From NCBI GenBank assembly GCA_964017235.1, contig OZ024936.1, positions 59,447,028 through 59,511,027 of the forward strand: DNA of 64,000 nt. Reading direction: 5' to 3'. The notes under the pieces are model-generated. The model made no database searches. It was not told the origin of the DNA and saw nothing but the letters and a program-made list of their open reading frames with translations. Made by a program: the position numbers and the translations under genes. Source of the DNA: Sabellastarte sp. h YS-2021 (taxonomy: Eukaryota > Annelida > Polychaeta > Sabellida > Sabellidae). Positions 33,101 to 44,524 of this stretch are shown piece after piece. Positions within the stretch are counted from its first letter, which is position 1; each line of letters begins with the position of its first letter.

Positions 33101-36100
33101 TTTTAGTTAACTATAAGTTAGTAAACCTCTTGTGTAAATCAAAACCTTAGTTTACTCTGAGTTATTTTTTTCATAGAAATCCTTTAAATTTATAGATAAC
33201 TCAGACCCTGTCGTTAAGGATAAGTTATTTAAACCTTTATTTCTGTTCATCCAATAATTATTATTGTATTAAACAAAGTTATTGAAGTGTTGTACAGTCA
33301 GGTAATGTGTAAATTTTACAACAATTACGGCATTTCAATTCACTTTTGTGATCTGGAGGGAATCTCTAAAGACAATGTAACAAATTCTGACAGTCAACGA
33401 CTACTCTAAGAATACTTCTACTTACTCTCTGAAAACCTTAGTCAAAATGTCACTACACTATCATTAAGTATTAGTTAGTTTGGTATTTTACGAATGCTTC
33501 CATTTACAGGCCGCTGCTCAGTATTTATTCCTAAACTGAAATAACTTTAATGTATCACTCAGAACTGTGATGGATGAAATTTGTCATAAATTTCCTCACA
33601 AGAGGTTTCAGGATATTTTGGTGAAACAGGTTGTAATTTGTCAACATAAAAATACATCAGTCAGCCCTATTACCTTTGTTTATAATCAGATTTTTTTTTC
33701 AACATTGAATATTATTTACCACTTATCAATCGGAAGAGACAACACTTTCCATATCCAGTTTTAAATGAACCGTATAAGTCTCAGCTTTTCAAAATAGTAA
33801 TCTAATCTAATCTACTGCTTTGCAAGCACAATATCTTTCCCAGAACGGGGACCTCAGTGTACTAATTAAACAAAATCCTGATCATAGGGAGAGTTGAGGG
33901 GCGTTCAAGGTCAGTAATCCAGGATTGTGGGTGTGACCAAGAGGGAACAAAACTAAGTTGGGTAACTAGAGCTGAAGAGGTGGGTTTTGAAGTAAAACCA
34001 AAAACATTAAAGAGGTTCATAGCTGAAATTTCTTAAGTCATAATACATTTGTGTCATGGTTTGCCCGGGCGTGACACGTGATGCTCACTAACAAGACTGT
34101 AAATATGAACTTAAACTCACCACAAGGCACCTTCTTGAAGTGAATCAGTTTTGGGTGGGTCCTCATGTTGTCACAGGCTGTGATGTTGGTGTGGACATAG
34201 CATTTCTTCAGGGAAGGGTTGTAGTCTGCGGCAAAGCAAGTAGGTGTGAACTCACAGGCCTTCTTGCAGTCAGACATCTTTTTAAACTTTCCAAACACCT
34301 GGGTACCTCCAGGAATGTAGAAACCCTTGTAAACGGCTAGGGTCTTCCCTGGAAAAATCATTGCATTTCAGGATAAAACTTGAAAGAACAGTGAAATCAT
34401 GGAACTAGTTAGTAAAGAGGTGGATCGAAAGTTTTGCCATAGCATAGTTTATTTGGGCAAATACCATGTATACAAGTATTTATAGCAATACTACAGCTTT
34501 CTCAACCAAGAGATATCCTATTATTGCAGTGGAGAACAGAACTGGAGAAGCCTTTGCGCATTCAGTGTCCCCAAATGCTTTATTACTTCTGCTATATAAC
34601 ATTGGCTTTCAGTTCTTATGGTCATTTTAACTAAAGTAACAGTAAAAGGGTTTCATTGGAAATGTGAGTAAAAGGGCATCCATATATGGTTATAATTACT
34701 GATCGGAACAACAGAAACCACAAGCACTTGCAGTTAGTTATATCAACCAGGGATTTAAGTGTTATTCATAGTTACGATGTTAGTAGAATCTAAGGGAACT
34801 ATACAAACTACATTTATTTATATGGATGGGATACTTAAACGACTTTTATATGAATATTTGTGCCAACCAAAATTTCAAAGAGTTAAATTAGCTAGGTGTT
34901 GTGGGTATGTTTATATCACAAAATCTACCAGTAAAAGCTATATTGATTTACATGGTGCAAGTAGATCGTTATAGGACTAAAGCTTCCATAAACGAATAGC
35001 ATTGTGTTATACCATGCAAGTACTTCACCTTTTTAAACATAACTGTATACCCTTTTTTCTGCCACAAAAGGTACAATGAGTACATCTCGCTCGTAATTTC
35101 GCAATAAGAGTCTATAATAAGGATTATTCCACCAGTTATTGCCAATAAGATTACAGTAGCTACAATTACTAACTCTTGTATGGTCATACAATTCTATTTT
35201 GATTTGACACAAAAGACTACTATAAACGTAACTCACTCTTCTTCTGCCTCTTCTTTTGGATAACAATGGGAACATAGACCTTCTCCTTCTTCTTTCTCCG
35301 CTGTCCGTAACCTCCAGACATCTGCTGTCCATAGCCGGATTGTTGGTTGCCATAGCCTGAATTCTGCATCATGCCATAGCCCATGGAGCTCTGTCTCATA
35401 CCATACCCAGACTGTTGCTGTCCAGAGCCTTGCTGCATTTGACTGTAGCCATTATTCTGCTGTTGTCCTGTATAAGTAGCCAGAAATATTATGTCAGGTT
35501 TGTGCTTCACTGAAGCTTAGTCAATATTTTGTTGTTGCCCTTTCAAATAAATGATAAATGTGAATCTTACAGAATTATAACATATAAACTCTGTGTGTGT
35601 TTTTAAGCTAAGCAAATAAAAATATTTTGATAAAGTAAAATATTAACTTGCACCATCTAAATACAGTTATTAGTGCATTTACTGTCTAATAAAGCCAGCC
35701 TAAAAGGTCAACTTTACCAAATAAAATATATTATTTATCTTTCGAGTATTTCTCCACAGTTCTGTTGTTTTTCTGTTTCGGTATAAAATGAAGTACATAG
35801 AATAACAAATTTGGAATTTGCCACATCATGTGAATCTCTCTATTGAAGGAACCAGTTTCTATTTCCTTGTCATTTCTGGAGAAATTCTTTATGATTTTAT
35901 GATTGTTGTGACATTTTTTACATTTACTTTTAAAGGGTGCAACTCATGTACTATGGTTAAAATCACGTTTCTTACCCTAGAGAAAGCATATTTATGTTTT
36001 GGCCATAGCGTTTTGTTTTTTCCAGTCCTAAGCTAAGGCAATGAAATAATTCCTATCTAGTAAGTGATACTCTATCTATATTTTAAAGCACTCATCTTAT

Positions 36101-38628
36101 TATATTATTTTATATGGTTACTAAATAATGAACTCCCTGCTCCGAGTAAAAGCATTTCCTTATTGCATTTCGTTGATTTGATTTATTTGGGACGAACGTC
36201 ACTTTCAAAACATTGTACAAGTTATATCACAGGTAGTTTTAAGGGCAGAGGAAACCAGTTCATACTAGTTGGTAAAGATTCTGTACTGTAAACTGTCAGG
36301 CATCGGTAAGCAACTACTAACTTTCTCATATAGGCTCTGGGGTTTGAGCCGCAGGCTTTAAAGGTGGGAGGTGTATTACCCATGACACCACCCAGCCCCC
36401 TAAAAACTGCATTTAAACATAGTCCTATTTCTGATGTGTATTTTTAAAAGTATCAAATTTTTTTTCCTTGTGCTTAATGTGCACATAAACTGGCTCTTCT
36501 GCTCTCACAAAGTGATAAGACTAGTACTTTTTCAACCTATGCAATAAATTGATAAATATATATCCTGTGTAGCAGTTAAGGCTCGTACACGCCTATGATA
36601 ATGCGATCCCTTACAAAACAATTTCAATTTTGAAGAATTCTCCAAAGTTTATCTGAATCACAAGGTATTGTCAGCATATAGCATACACCTCAATTGAAAA
36701 AAAATCACCATAACTGCCTTACTTCAGGACTAATGTGGACAAATTCATATTCTTCAGTTTGAAGAGGGCTTATATCTGAATCTATCATATCGGATTGGAC
36801 TCTGAACATAACTTAGGAGTGTAGGGTAGTTGTGTTGTCTATTTATTTAGTCCAACTTTTACTGAGTCTGAATGTAGTGGACTCATACAGAAGCATACTG
36901 TGAAAAATAATTGTTCAGTCTGTGTCAAAATTAACTGCAAGTTCTTACCATAACCTTGTTGTTGTTGTTGTTGTTGTTGCATGCCATAGACATTCTGTGA
37001 CGTCATACCATACCCATAAGCAGAGGGCTGTTGCTGCTGGAAGCCATATGAGTTTTGCTGTTGTTGGTGAGGTTGGTTTTGTTGCTGTGAATAACCATAA
37101 CTGAGCATGCGCTCTGCATCCTTCATGGAGTAACCTCTGAGGTTGTCCGATGAAGATCCACCGACCGCTGTTTGTAAGAGTTCTCCTTTAAATATAACAT
37201 TAAGGTCAGGGGATTTGAATCTGTAATCTCTGAGCCTGAAGCCCACTCTCATTTCCTCATAAGGTTATCATTTAACAAGGAAATGAATGTTGGTGAGTGT
37301 ATTCTTACTTAGATACAGATAGCATTAAATCTGCTGGTAGATATATAAAACAATATATATCATACATCTAAATATATCATAAGACATACTTCCCAGAATT
37401 TATCACAGTTTCTGTTAGTGCTTGTTTTTTTTAAAACAATATATCCAACAGAGGATGGCCCACATTTTTTTCCACCTAGGTATAATGTTGGATGTTATTA
37501 ACAGTTTAATAGCTGTCATACACTTGGTTTTGCACATTTTTAATAGCTTTAGTATTCAGAGATTTTCACTTATATATTTGCATGTTCTTGAGTGGGGTCA
37601 AACAAAGGTCACATCCACAGCGCAAAGAGCTAAATATGGGGATTTTTTGTTATAGTTAAATCAGGGGCGCAAATACTAGTTAACTGTGTAAACTACAAAT
37701 ATGCTATATACATCATTGGAGGTATATTTTACAGAGCTTCTGCTCGGTTTTTGTGTTATTAAAATCCATGCAGAAATGTTGGAAAAATATCAAGTTAAAA
37801 TTCTAGCTATCACATTCAATGGTGCTCCTAACTGTGGTTAGATTTCACACCATTGTTTAGAACATTTGGACTTAATTTTTCTTATTATTACAACTAAATG
37901 GTAGATAAGAAATATAAAACAACACTTCTAAACTTTATTGTTAAATTTTCTGACTTGAAAATTTTTTTTTAAAAGTCCTTGATGTATGGACTCAGATGTT
38001 TCTCTCTCTTTGTCTTCCCTCTTGAAAAAAAAATTGAAATACATCTATGTTTTTCTATACTGCTTTGGTCAATGATTACAAAAACTAAAAAAAATAAAAT
38101 GGATTTAAAGTGACATATAGGCCTAGGTAAGGCTAGGTATAACATTCATAGTACTGGTGCTGTTTACCTATGTATTCTATAGATGTGACCTTAACAAATA
38201 AAATGATAAAGTATAATATAAAATTATAAAAAAAAATTTAAAAACTTTATTTAAAAAGCCATAAGAATGGCCAAGTGATGAGTAACTTTGGCATTTTATT
38301 ACATGGTTCCTTTACTATGTGGTGGTGGGTTCGAATCCATGTCAAGACAACATGTAACAAGCACTAAAGCTAGGCCTGTCCTGATATGACCTAAGTTCTA
38401 GAAAGGAACATAAGGTCTACGTTTGAAAAAAAAGAATCACATTGATAGCTTACAAGATGACCTGATATTACACTCACCTAACTGTTCCCAGTCGAAATTG
38501 GACAAATCTGAGCTGTCTGTGTAACTTCGATCATATCCCAGTTCATTTCCATAGTTACTGTCGTAGTCATAAAATGCACTACACAGAGGTAAACAAATAC
38601 CTAACATGAGCAGCCAAACCTCTGTCAT
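30149..38628 (-). CDS. secreted Gln/Gly/Tyr-rich protein with two PAN/Apple-type domains (seven exons)
   Basis: Spliced CDS of 1158 nt encoding 385 residues, assembled from seven exons with consistent GT-AG borders and reading phase. Residues 1-18 form a signal peptide (MTEVWLLMLGICLPLCSA). Residues 19-50 are Tyr/Asp/Ser/Asn-rich. Residues 80-185 are Gln/Gly/Tyr-rich with repeated (S/Q)GYG and an eight-Gln run at 120-127. Residues 186-208 are a basic linker rich in Lys/Arg. Two PAN/Apple-like domains follow: cysteines 234, 238, 244, 256, 265, 282, and 313, 317, 336, 348, 357, 381. Matching motifs are CFAADYN...KKCYVH and CFGIDYD...HRCYFH. PAN domains bind proteins or sugars extracellularly. 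Composition suggests an extracellular matrix, shell-matrix, mucus or adhesive protein; this role is inference. No transmembrane segment seen. Confidence 0.85.
30585..30800 (-). mobile_element. F1 SINE in PAN gene intron 6
   Basis: AACTTTCAACACATTGTGTA, AGTTTTAAGGACAGAGGAGA, GGGATTCAAACC (B-box complement) and GTGTTACCCACTACGCC in F1 reverse order. Same transcriptional orientation as the host gene. Confidence 0.8.
30941..31136 (-). CDS. PAN gene exon 6 (second PAN domain, second part)
   Basis: Acceptor TATCATTTCAG, donor TTGCTAT|GTAAGT, phase 0 to phase 1, 196 nt. Encodes KCATAG, TCFGIDYD, HRCYFH and the region up to the last cysteine. Without splicing the frame runs on to a stop at 30810; splicing restores the final domain cysteine. 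Confidence 0.8.
31260..31715. mobile_element. foldback-like element G in PAN intron 5, word TTCTTA
   Basis: TTCTTAG/CTAAGAA and TTCTTAT/ATAAGAA words cluster in both arms (31314-31400 and 31668-31695), as in element D. Between them is a long A/T-only stretch. Outer ends (near ATGGGTATCAGGG and AATGGGCC) are uncertain. Confidence 0.5.
31824..32125. repeat. 26 bp minisatellite in PAN intron 5
   Basis: About twelve copies of an ACCATTGAAATGTACCAATG-AGTTAT unit with scattered changes and one 13 bp partial unit near 32050. No unique spacers, so not CRISPR-like. Confidence 0.95.
32130..32820. other. intron 5 remainder
   Basis: AT-rich intronic DNA; no further repeats or exons seen. Confidence 0.5.
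32824..32921 (-). CDS. PAN gene exon 5 (second PAN domain, first part)
   Basis: Acceptor TTTTTCACAG, donor ATCAAG|GTAAGT, phase 1 to phase 0, 98 nt. Encodes TLGTQIFG and LQDCIK, parallel to GTQVFG and SDCKKA of the first domain. Confidence 0.85.
32925..34115. other. PAN gene intron 4
   Basis: AT-rich; small frames only (for example 33567-33764 plus), none with coding support. Confidence 0.5.
34121..34348 (-). CDS. PAN gene exon 4 (first PAN domain)
   Basis: Acceptor ATTTTTCCAG, donor TTGTG|GTGAGT, phase 1 to phase 1, 228 nt. The whole first PAN-like domain with six cysteines lies in this exon (residues 207-282). Confidence 0.9.
35237..35467 (-). CDS. PAN gene exon 3 (Gly/Gln/Tyr repeats and basic linker)
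   Basis: Acceptor TTATACAG, donor AGAAGA|GTGAGT, phase 1 to phase 1, 231 nt. Encodes residues 130-206 with repeated SGYG and GYGM units, then the basic stretch RRKKKEK...KKRQKK. Confidence 0.85.
36165..36400 (-). mobile_element. F1 SINE in PAN gene intron 2
   Basis: TTATTTGGGACGAACGTCAC (3' end complement), CACAGGTAGTTTTAAGGGCA, TAAACTGTCAGGCATCGGTA, GGGTTTGAGCCGC (B-box region) and GAGGTGTATTACCC, in reverse order. Confidence 0.85.
36949..37185 (-). CDS. PAN gene exon 2 (Gln/Tyr-rich, polyQ)
   Basis: Acceptor TTTAAAG, donor GGTTATG|GTAAGA, phase 1 to phase 1, 237 nt. Encodes residues 51-129, including DAERMLSYGY and the CAA-coded Gln run. Confidence 0.85.
38320..38430 (+). mobile_element. 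F2 SINE fragment in PAN intron 1
   Basis: GGTGGGTTCGAATCC (B box), CCTGTCCTGATATGACC and AACATAAGGTCTACGTTTGA follow the F2 order. Confidence 0.55.
38478..38628 (-). CDS. PAN gene exon 1 (signal peptide)
   Basis: Starts at an ATG followed by a hydrophobic signal sequence ending near Ala18. Ends CAGTTAG before donor GTGAGT, phase 1. This ATG was chosen because the signal peptide begins at once and a TATA box lies about 180 bp upstream. Confidence 0.85.
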
Positions 38629-38806
38629 TTTACAGAAATATTTAGTTCTTGATAATTACACAAAAAGAATATAACAACTCTACAATGAGTCCGAAAACTA
38701 TTGGCGAAAATTTAAAAAAAAAAGACTTATCCAAGATATCACACGAGATCTTTCTTATAAAAACTCTACCACCCCAAATGCCTGTCCGCCTCATTTGCAT
38801 CTAGTA

Positions 38807-38814
38807 TTTATATA
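38807..38814 (-). promoter_or_regulatory. TATA box upstream of the PAN gene, with octamer motif
   Basis: Minus-strand GCATATATAAATAC about 180 bp before the start codon, followed by ATGCAAAT (POU octamer-like) at 38793-38800. Implied transcription start is near 38780 with a ~150 nt 5' UTR. Inferred from position and motif only. Confidence 0.5.
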
Positions 38815-38829
38815 TGCCTCCCAAACAAA

Positions 38830-39930
38830 TTGGATTCATTATAAATTTTAATCATAATTATTAAAACAAAAGAACGGTAAAAGTGTGCATGTGAACTGTT
38901 TTGTATGAATAAATAGTCGGCAAAAATACCTAGAGACAGAACACACCTTGCCAGAGGGGGAACTTGATTATTGTCAGGAATAAATTAAACCTCTTAAGAT
39001 GGCTTCAATTAGACATGTTTAATTCTATCCGTGTCATTGTGTCTTACTTCGGTAAGTCACACACTACAGTTTCTGAAGACTGCTGGCAAGCGTGCCAATG
39101 TATGTTAAGGTTGTCTTAATATAGCTTGATAATACTGAATTTTGAACTATTTTTAAGGTTGTACAGAGACAAACAGAGAATAAAAAAATAGTATTTAGAA
39201 ATAATGAGTACCAATGGATGTTCTATTTGCAATTATAAAGCAAAATTTTCTTTGTGGAATAGAAACAACAACATAAAAGCTCAACTAAATTTAAGAATGA
39301 AGGCCAAAAGCCCAGAAAGACTATATTCTTTGCCCAAAAATGTTTTGTCATTTCATCACGTAGTTTTTATGAATTTTCTCCGTCTTCTCATTAACAAATC
39401 AGTGGAACTGTGACGCCTTTCAAGTTTTGCATTTTATCGCGACCTACTCAGAACACTAAGAAAGAGAGAGTAATGTTGGTTAATTATAGAGGTTTGAAAT
39501 GTGCTAGAATGAGGTATGTAAATCTCCAGTAAGGAAACTTCCTTGTTATCTTTGACTTTGTACTAAATGTTTACCATATGTGGGATTTTGTTGTAACTAC
39601 ATTGGGTCTCTCATCTCCCCAGATACAAAAAAAAAAAAATATGCACAATTTTGATTATGATGTCTTACTTTAAACAGGTGTCCCTAATTATTAATGTTAC
39701 ACACTGAGGCTGATATTTAAGTGTTTCAAAACATGCATTTCTGTCAAGAGTTTTATTTAATTTGAAGTTACAGTCAAAGCTGAAAGTAAAATACTACCAC
39801 AAACTAACTAGCCAGCTAAAATAGTGTTACTATTTACCAAGGTATAGTGTAGGTTTTTAACATCAGTAGTTAAAGTACTGGCTGGCTTAGTAATTCGGGG
39901 CCACGTGAGAAACAAACCATGCCTGCTTCT
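38830..39930. other. upstream intergenic region of the PAN gene
   Basis: No coding or repeat structure recognised beyond an A-tract near 39630. May hold distal regulatory DNA; none can be pointed to. Confidence 0.35.
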
Positions 39931-39934
39931 TATT

Positions 39935-40180
39935 ACCTCTAGCAAGGAGTTATTATTCCATGACAGTTTGACTGTTTGCTAGCAGTGTTACACAAATACT
40001 ACTGGTTGAATCTTCCTACAGAAATCAAAAGATTGATATTTGTCCAACTGGGATCCCATTAAATTTTGAGAGTGATCTGGATCACCTTCTGGATATGAAC
40101 GAAGTAATCTGGATCTTCACATTTACTTGTTATTACATTTGGCGGGGGTATGCGCTCCCCGTGTGCTCCTGTATTGAATT
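39935..40180 (+). repeat. second copy of the 20.7-21.4 kb dispersed repeat
   Basis: TTACCTCTAGCAAGGAGTTA, GTTACACAAATACTACTGGT, CCATTAAATTTTGAGAG and GGGTATGCGCTCCCCGTG occur in the same order as at 20735-21390. Confidence 0.75.
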
Positions 40181-40189
40181 TAGTGTGGG

Positions 40190-41380
40190 TAAGTTTTTAT
40201 ACAATCAGACACTGACACAAGCGAAGATATAAACATTCTTAAGGCAGAATCACATAACACACTTATCTAGCTTCAAGGGGACTTTATAAGGGGCGATAAT
40301 ATAATTTCTTCTTGTTATGGTGATTATAAAACAGTAAAACCTTTCTTTTCCTACCATGAGACGTTTGTATATGTTAGAGTATATATGTTTCACATTTTCA
40401 CCAGATATTATATAATATGACAGATGTGTACTCATGTTCATCGGAGTGAATGAAAATAAAGTGTGACAGAGGTTTAAGATTTGTACATCAGTGTAAATGA
40501 GAAGTGTGACAAGGGTTTAACATGTGGACATTACAGTTAAATGAGAAGAAACATGTGCAGGGGTTTACGATTTGAACATCAATTTTACACAAGCTTACTA
40601 AATATAGAAGTTAGTATGCTATTAAATCCTGATCTAAGTAGGCACTTAATTAGTAGATGCCACCAAAGTGTTCCACTGAGCTGATACTAATGCCCCTTTC
40701 ACACTTCGGGCGGTATGTCCCGTGGTAGAAGTTTAACTCGGCGGCAGAACCACCTCCCAGGTCACCCCATTTCATCTTATTTCTAACAACAACAACAACA
40801 GTAAACCAAAGTTTTCATTTATGCAAGAGTTTGCTAATTTATAGTGAATGGAGGCTTTGTTTTACAGGCCCCTGCGCCATTGAGAAGGTGTGTGATAGGG
40901 GTTTAACAATTGCATAAACGTTTTACTGAGAAGAACTGTGACAGTGGTTGAACGCAAGAACGTTCAGGTCAATAAGTACTGTAGAAATTGATAAGTGTCT
41001 TTGAAGCATTCCTCTGTGTCTGCGAAAGCATGACAATAACTTGAATAATATCATACAAGTACCCAAGGTCGGGAAGTGTAACATAGTGTTAGACAAACCA
41101 TTTGATAACAATGAAATCAGTGACACACTGTTGTTGAACTAGCAGATCTACTCACAGGGTACCGATAAAGTTAACAACTCGAATGGTGTTTATACCACTT
41201 ATAATCAAAACCAAAGCAAACCATTATTGTACCACTTAGTTAGTGGTATTCTGAATATAGTTACAACACTTATAACATGCACTTTCACTCATTTAAGGGG
41301 CTTAAGACAAGCTCTGGCTGCTCTGACAATAATGACAATAAATCTTTAAAAGTTCAGTAGTAAATAAGTTTTTTACATTT
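40190..41380. other. no gene seen
   Basis: Repeated phrases such as GTGTGACAGAGGTTTAAGATTTG, GTGTGACAAGGGTTTAACATGTG and later GTGTGATAGGGGTTTAACAATTG (40460, 40503, 40890) hint at a diverged low-copy tandem repeat. No coding support. Confidence 0.4.
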
Positions 41381-41384
41381 ACCA

Positions 41385-41505
41385 AGTGACTATCACCTCT
41401 TTGGTCATGAATTGAAGACACACCTGGCTCATGACCACATAAAGAATCCAATAGGGGTGTTCTAATATGACTTGAATCATTGGAAGGAACATAAAACCCG
41501 AACTT
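41385..41505 (+). mobile_element. F2 SINE fragment
   Basis: GGGGTGTTCTAATATGACTT and ACATAAAACCCGAACTTTGA match the 3' half of F2. Confidence 0.55.
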
Positions 41506-41831
41506 TGACTATGTCAGCGAAAATGACATATTAGTTGAACCAACCAGAATTATTGTGTCTGCCTCACATAACCTTGGATTGAAACAGGACCCTCCAGAGC
41601 TGTTATGGACAACAAGACCAATTAGCAGATAAAAAGGCACTAATTTATCTTATGTTTGCAGTATTATAGACTACATTTCTGTTGTAGATATTATAGAAAA
41701 TTAACAGAGACATACATAATTTCACATAAATGCATTTTGTACACTAAAGTATATTCAATTACGTTGGTATCCATTTTCAGTGTGTGTACATTTTATGTGG
41801 ACTATTTACACACCATTATACTATGCACAAA

Positions 41832-42111
41832 CATTTAACTTAGGTTTTAGAATTTGTATGTATCAGTTTTAGGAGACATCTTGCAGAAGGAAAATCAATA
41901 TTGAAAGCAAAGACAGCGTCATTAGCACCATCCATATTGGCAACTCTGGACAGGAAACTCCCACTACTGTAGCAACCAAAACGAGGCTTGTAAATGACGT
42001 CACTTGTGTGGTATCCACTTCCTGCAATAACTCAGTCCAAGTCTTATTGTGGTGAACAAGGTTTTCTTCTGATAGCAGTAATCCTCCTGGTATGTCTTCA
42101 TAAGCAGTCAA
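41832..42111 (-). CDS. candidate isolated exon, function unknown
   Basis: A good acceptor (CATATTTTATGTTGTAG) precedes a minus-strand open stretch. One frame gives TAYEDIPGGLLLSEENL and WTELLQEVDTTQ, then runs into hydrophobic sequence and stops at 41869. A second frame over the 3' part gives KPRFGCYSSGSFLSRV and MDGANDAVFAFNIDF, ending near 41835, and could start at the internal acceptor GTTATTGCAG. Both cannot be real throughout. No partner exon with matching phase was found. It could be a pseudogene or transposon piece. Confidence 0.3.
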
Positions 42112-42114
42112 TTC

Positions 42115-43890
42115 TACAACATAAAATATGAAAAAGTAAGTTAAAGTTTACAACAAATTATCAAGCTTGACACTGTTGCATTTCCAACTGTGTTGCATGT
42201 CACATAAGGCAAAGGCAATGGTAGAAGATGTGGTGAAGGAAGTAGATTAATTCTTGTCAGAATGTTTGAGTTCAGATTCTGGGGGTTTTAGTTCCTATTT
42301 GCGATGTTGAACACAGGCCTGTTCCATTATTGTGATCATATGTCAGTATGATCTCTCTTTTTTGCCACTCGGGAGGTTGATCTTTTTAATGGGAACAATC
42401 TTAACGGTATTATAAACTACAAACGACATACAGCAATATTTAGACTTGCTCACAAGTCTCTACTTTGGGGGGTTTTGAGACAATGAATGAGTGCATTTTA
42501 TAACAGTCTGGATTTTGCACCTTCTAGAGGGAAATGCTCTCATAGAATCATAGTGCACTAAGGAAGGACCTTGCACAAGGTCTAAGCAATATTAAACTGT
42601 TTAAATTTATCGTAAACTGTTCCCGATAATTATCAGATCAATTCCATCTTAACCCCCATCTTTAATATATTTCACCATTAGTTAAGTCACCTTTTTGATC
42701 TTATAGCGATCTTAAATCTATCTTTTTCATCTAAAGATGTCAATCTTTAAGGTTTGTAAACCAATCGGATGGATCTGGAAATTATCGCAAACTTTTCAGG
42801 AACCTATCAGAAAACTTTATGAAGCAATCACAACATCAATCGCAAAGCTATCAGGAATCTATCACAAATCTGTCTTTAACTAAACCCATGGATTGTGAAT
42901 GTTTTAGTTGTTTTTAATTGGGAAGTAGGTTTACAATCGAGTCCTGTACTATATTACACAAATTTTATTGTTACCCCTTAATTAAGATTCATAATTCATG
43001 ATTTTCAAGATTCATGATTTTCATTCATAAATTACACTTGTGACAATCTTTATAATGAGAACTCCAAATCGTATGTTAGCTTTACGGTGGTATCTATAGA
43101 TATGTATATGTTTTCTGCTTGATGACTTTATTCTTATGGCCCAGAAAAAGAGACCATTTTATCTGGCTAGTCACCACTCAAAAACAAATCCCCGCAAATA
43201 ACCATCGTGTCTTCCATCATCCCCTCCAGCATGCACATTTTAATAGACCTTATGAAGGGTCATAAGAGCTATTCAAACATTGAAAAAAAACAGCATCCAA
43301 TGTTGCCCAATGTCAGCACATCGGTCCATCAGAAATTAACAGCCACCATGCCCAACAACGTTTTGGCCGGCTGACACTTTTTATATGTTGGTTTGATGAA
43401 GGCAAGACACAGGTAGGAATTATACTAACTGTACTCTCACTATAGCATGAGCCAAGTTGATTACAGAATGAAGTTATTTGACCATTGTGTACAATAGGCC
43501 AATCACTGTCAGGTTGTGGATAGATTTCAGGGTATCACTTCCCAAATACATTACCAACTATGTCATCAGTCATATAACTGTAGAACTAAATCAAGTACAA
43601 CAAAAGTAATCTGAAATAAAGGATGATGACCAAAAGCCATTTCTCTGGAGAGTATTTTTAATTGAATTGTCAAGAATTGAATTGTCAAGAGCCTACAACG
43701 AAAAAGGAAAATGCTTTATTTCTATTGTAAAATGGCCTGTTCCGTTGTAGTTGGGTTGTAGCTCATGATCCCAGCACAAAAAGGTGTGACCTAGGCATAA
43801 CATGGCTTTTGGAGAGGCAAGATAGAATTTTATACTTTACACTAATGCAACAAACCCATTATGTATATACCTACATATTTTTTCAATTGG
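42115..43890. other. no gene; ATCT/TATC-rich stretch at 42590-42890
   Basis: 42590-42890 has many AATCTATC, GATCTTA and ATCGCAAA words and may be another word-iterated element, but no inverted termini were found. The rest has no recognised structure. Confidence 0.35.
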
Positions 43891-43896
43891 AAATTT

Positions 43897-43995
43897 GCAA
43901 TGGAAAGTTCACCACACTATGTTATAATACACAAAAGCATTTACTGCAATGAAAAGTTCACCACACTATGTTATAATACACAAAAGCATTTAAGT
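43897..43995. repeat. two-copy tandem duplication, 49 bp
   Basis: GCAATGRAAAGTTCACCACA and ATAATACACAAAAGCATTTA each occur twice, 49 bp apart, nearly identical. Confidence 0.9.
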
Positions 43996-44524
43996 TTTCA
44001 TTACAATTATAAATTTGGTAGGAATTGCAGCATGCAGCTCATGTGCTATAGATGACACAGGCTTCTCCAAGGCTAGTAACAAAACCTGTACTGCATATGT
44101 GTTGCTGTAATGGAGAAATGTTTGACCTACAAGCAATACTCCGTGCATATCTCTCTCCGTGTCACTAATGAGAGGCTACATACTGTGTACACTATCGAAT
44201 AGGCAATAAAGAACTCTTATTATAAGCTCAACATTGAGCTTGGTAGCTGTTTATTCACCTTTTCAGTTGAGAAAATAATGGTTGTCGGGTGCTGTAATGT
44301 AAAAATCTACTGAAACTTAGACAGAAAGTTTTCTTGAGCCTCTCTCCAACAGCATTTTCAAAAGCGCCAGTTTGTCAGAAATATCTCCCAGTTTCACCAG
44401 TCAAAAGTTCTTTTAAATAATTTTCTCTGAATTACTCTGAAAAACAAACAATTAGTATGAAGAGCCACTTATTAACCCACCCCACCCCCCTTTTTCATTT
44501 TATTTTTTTGTCTCCGGATTTTTA

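Noticed and set aside
34140..34340. Plus-strand frame opposite PAN exon 4
   Set aside because: Antisense shadow of a well-supported exon.
36922..37104. Plus-strand Val-rich frame
   Set aside because: Antisense of the CAA/Gln-coding exon 2.
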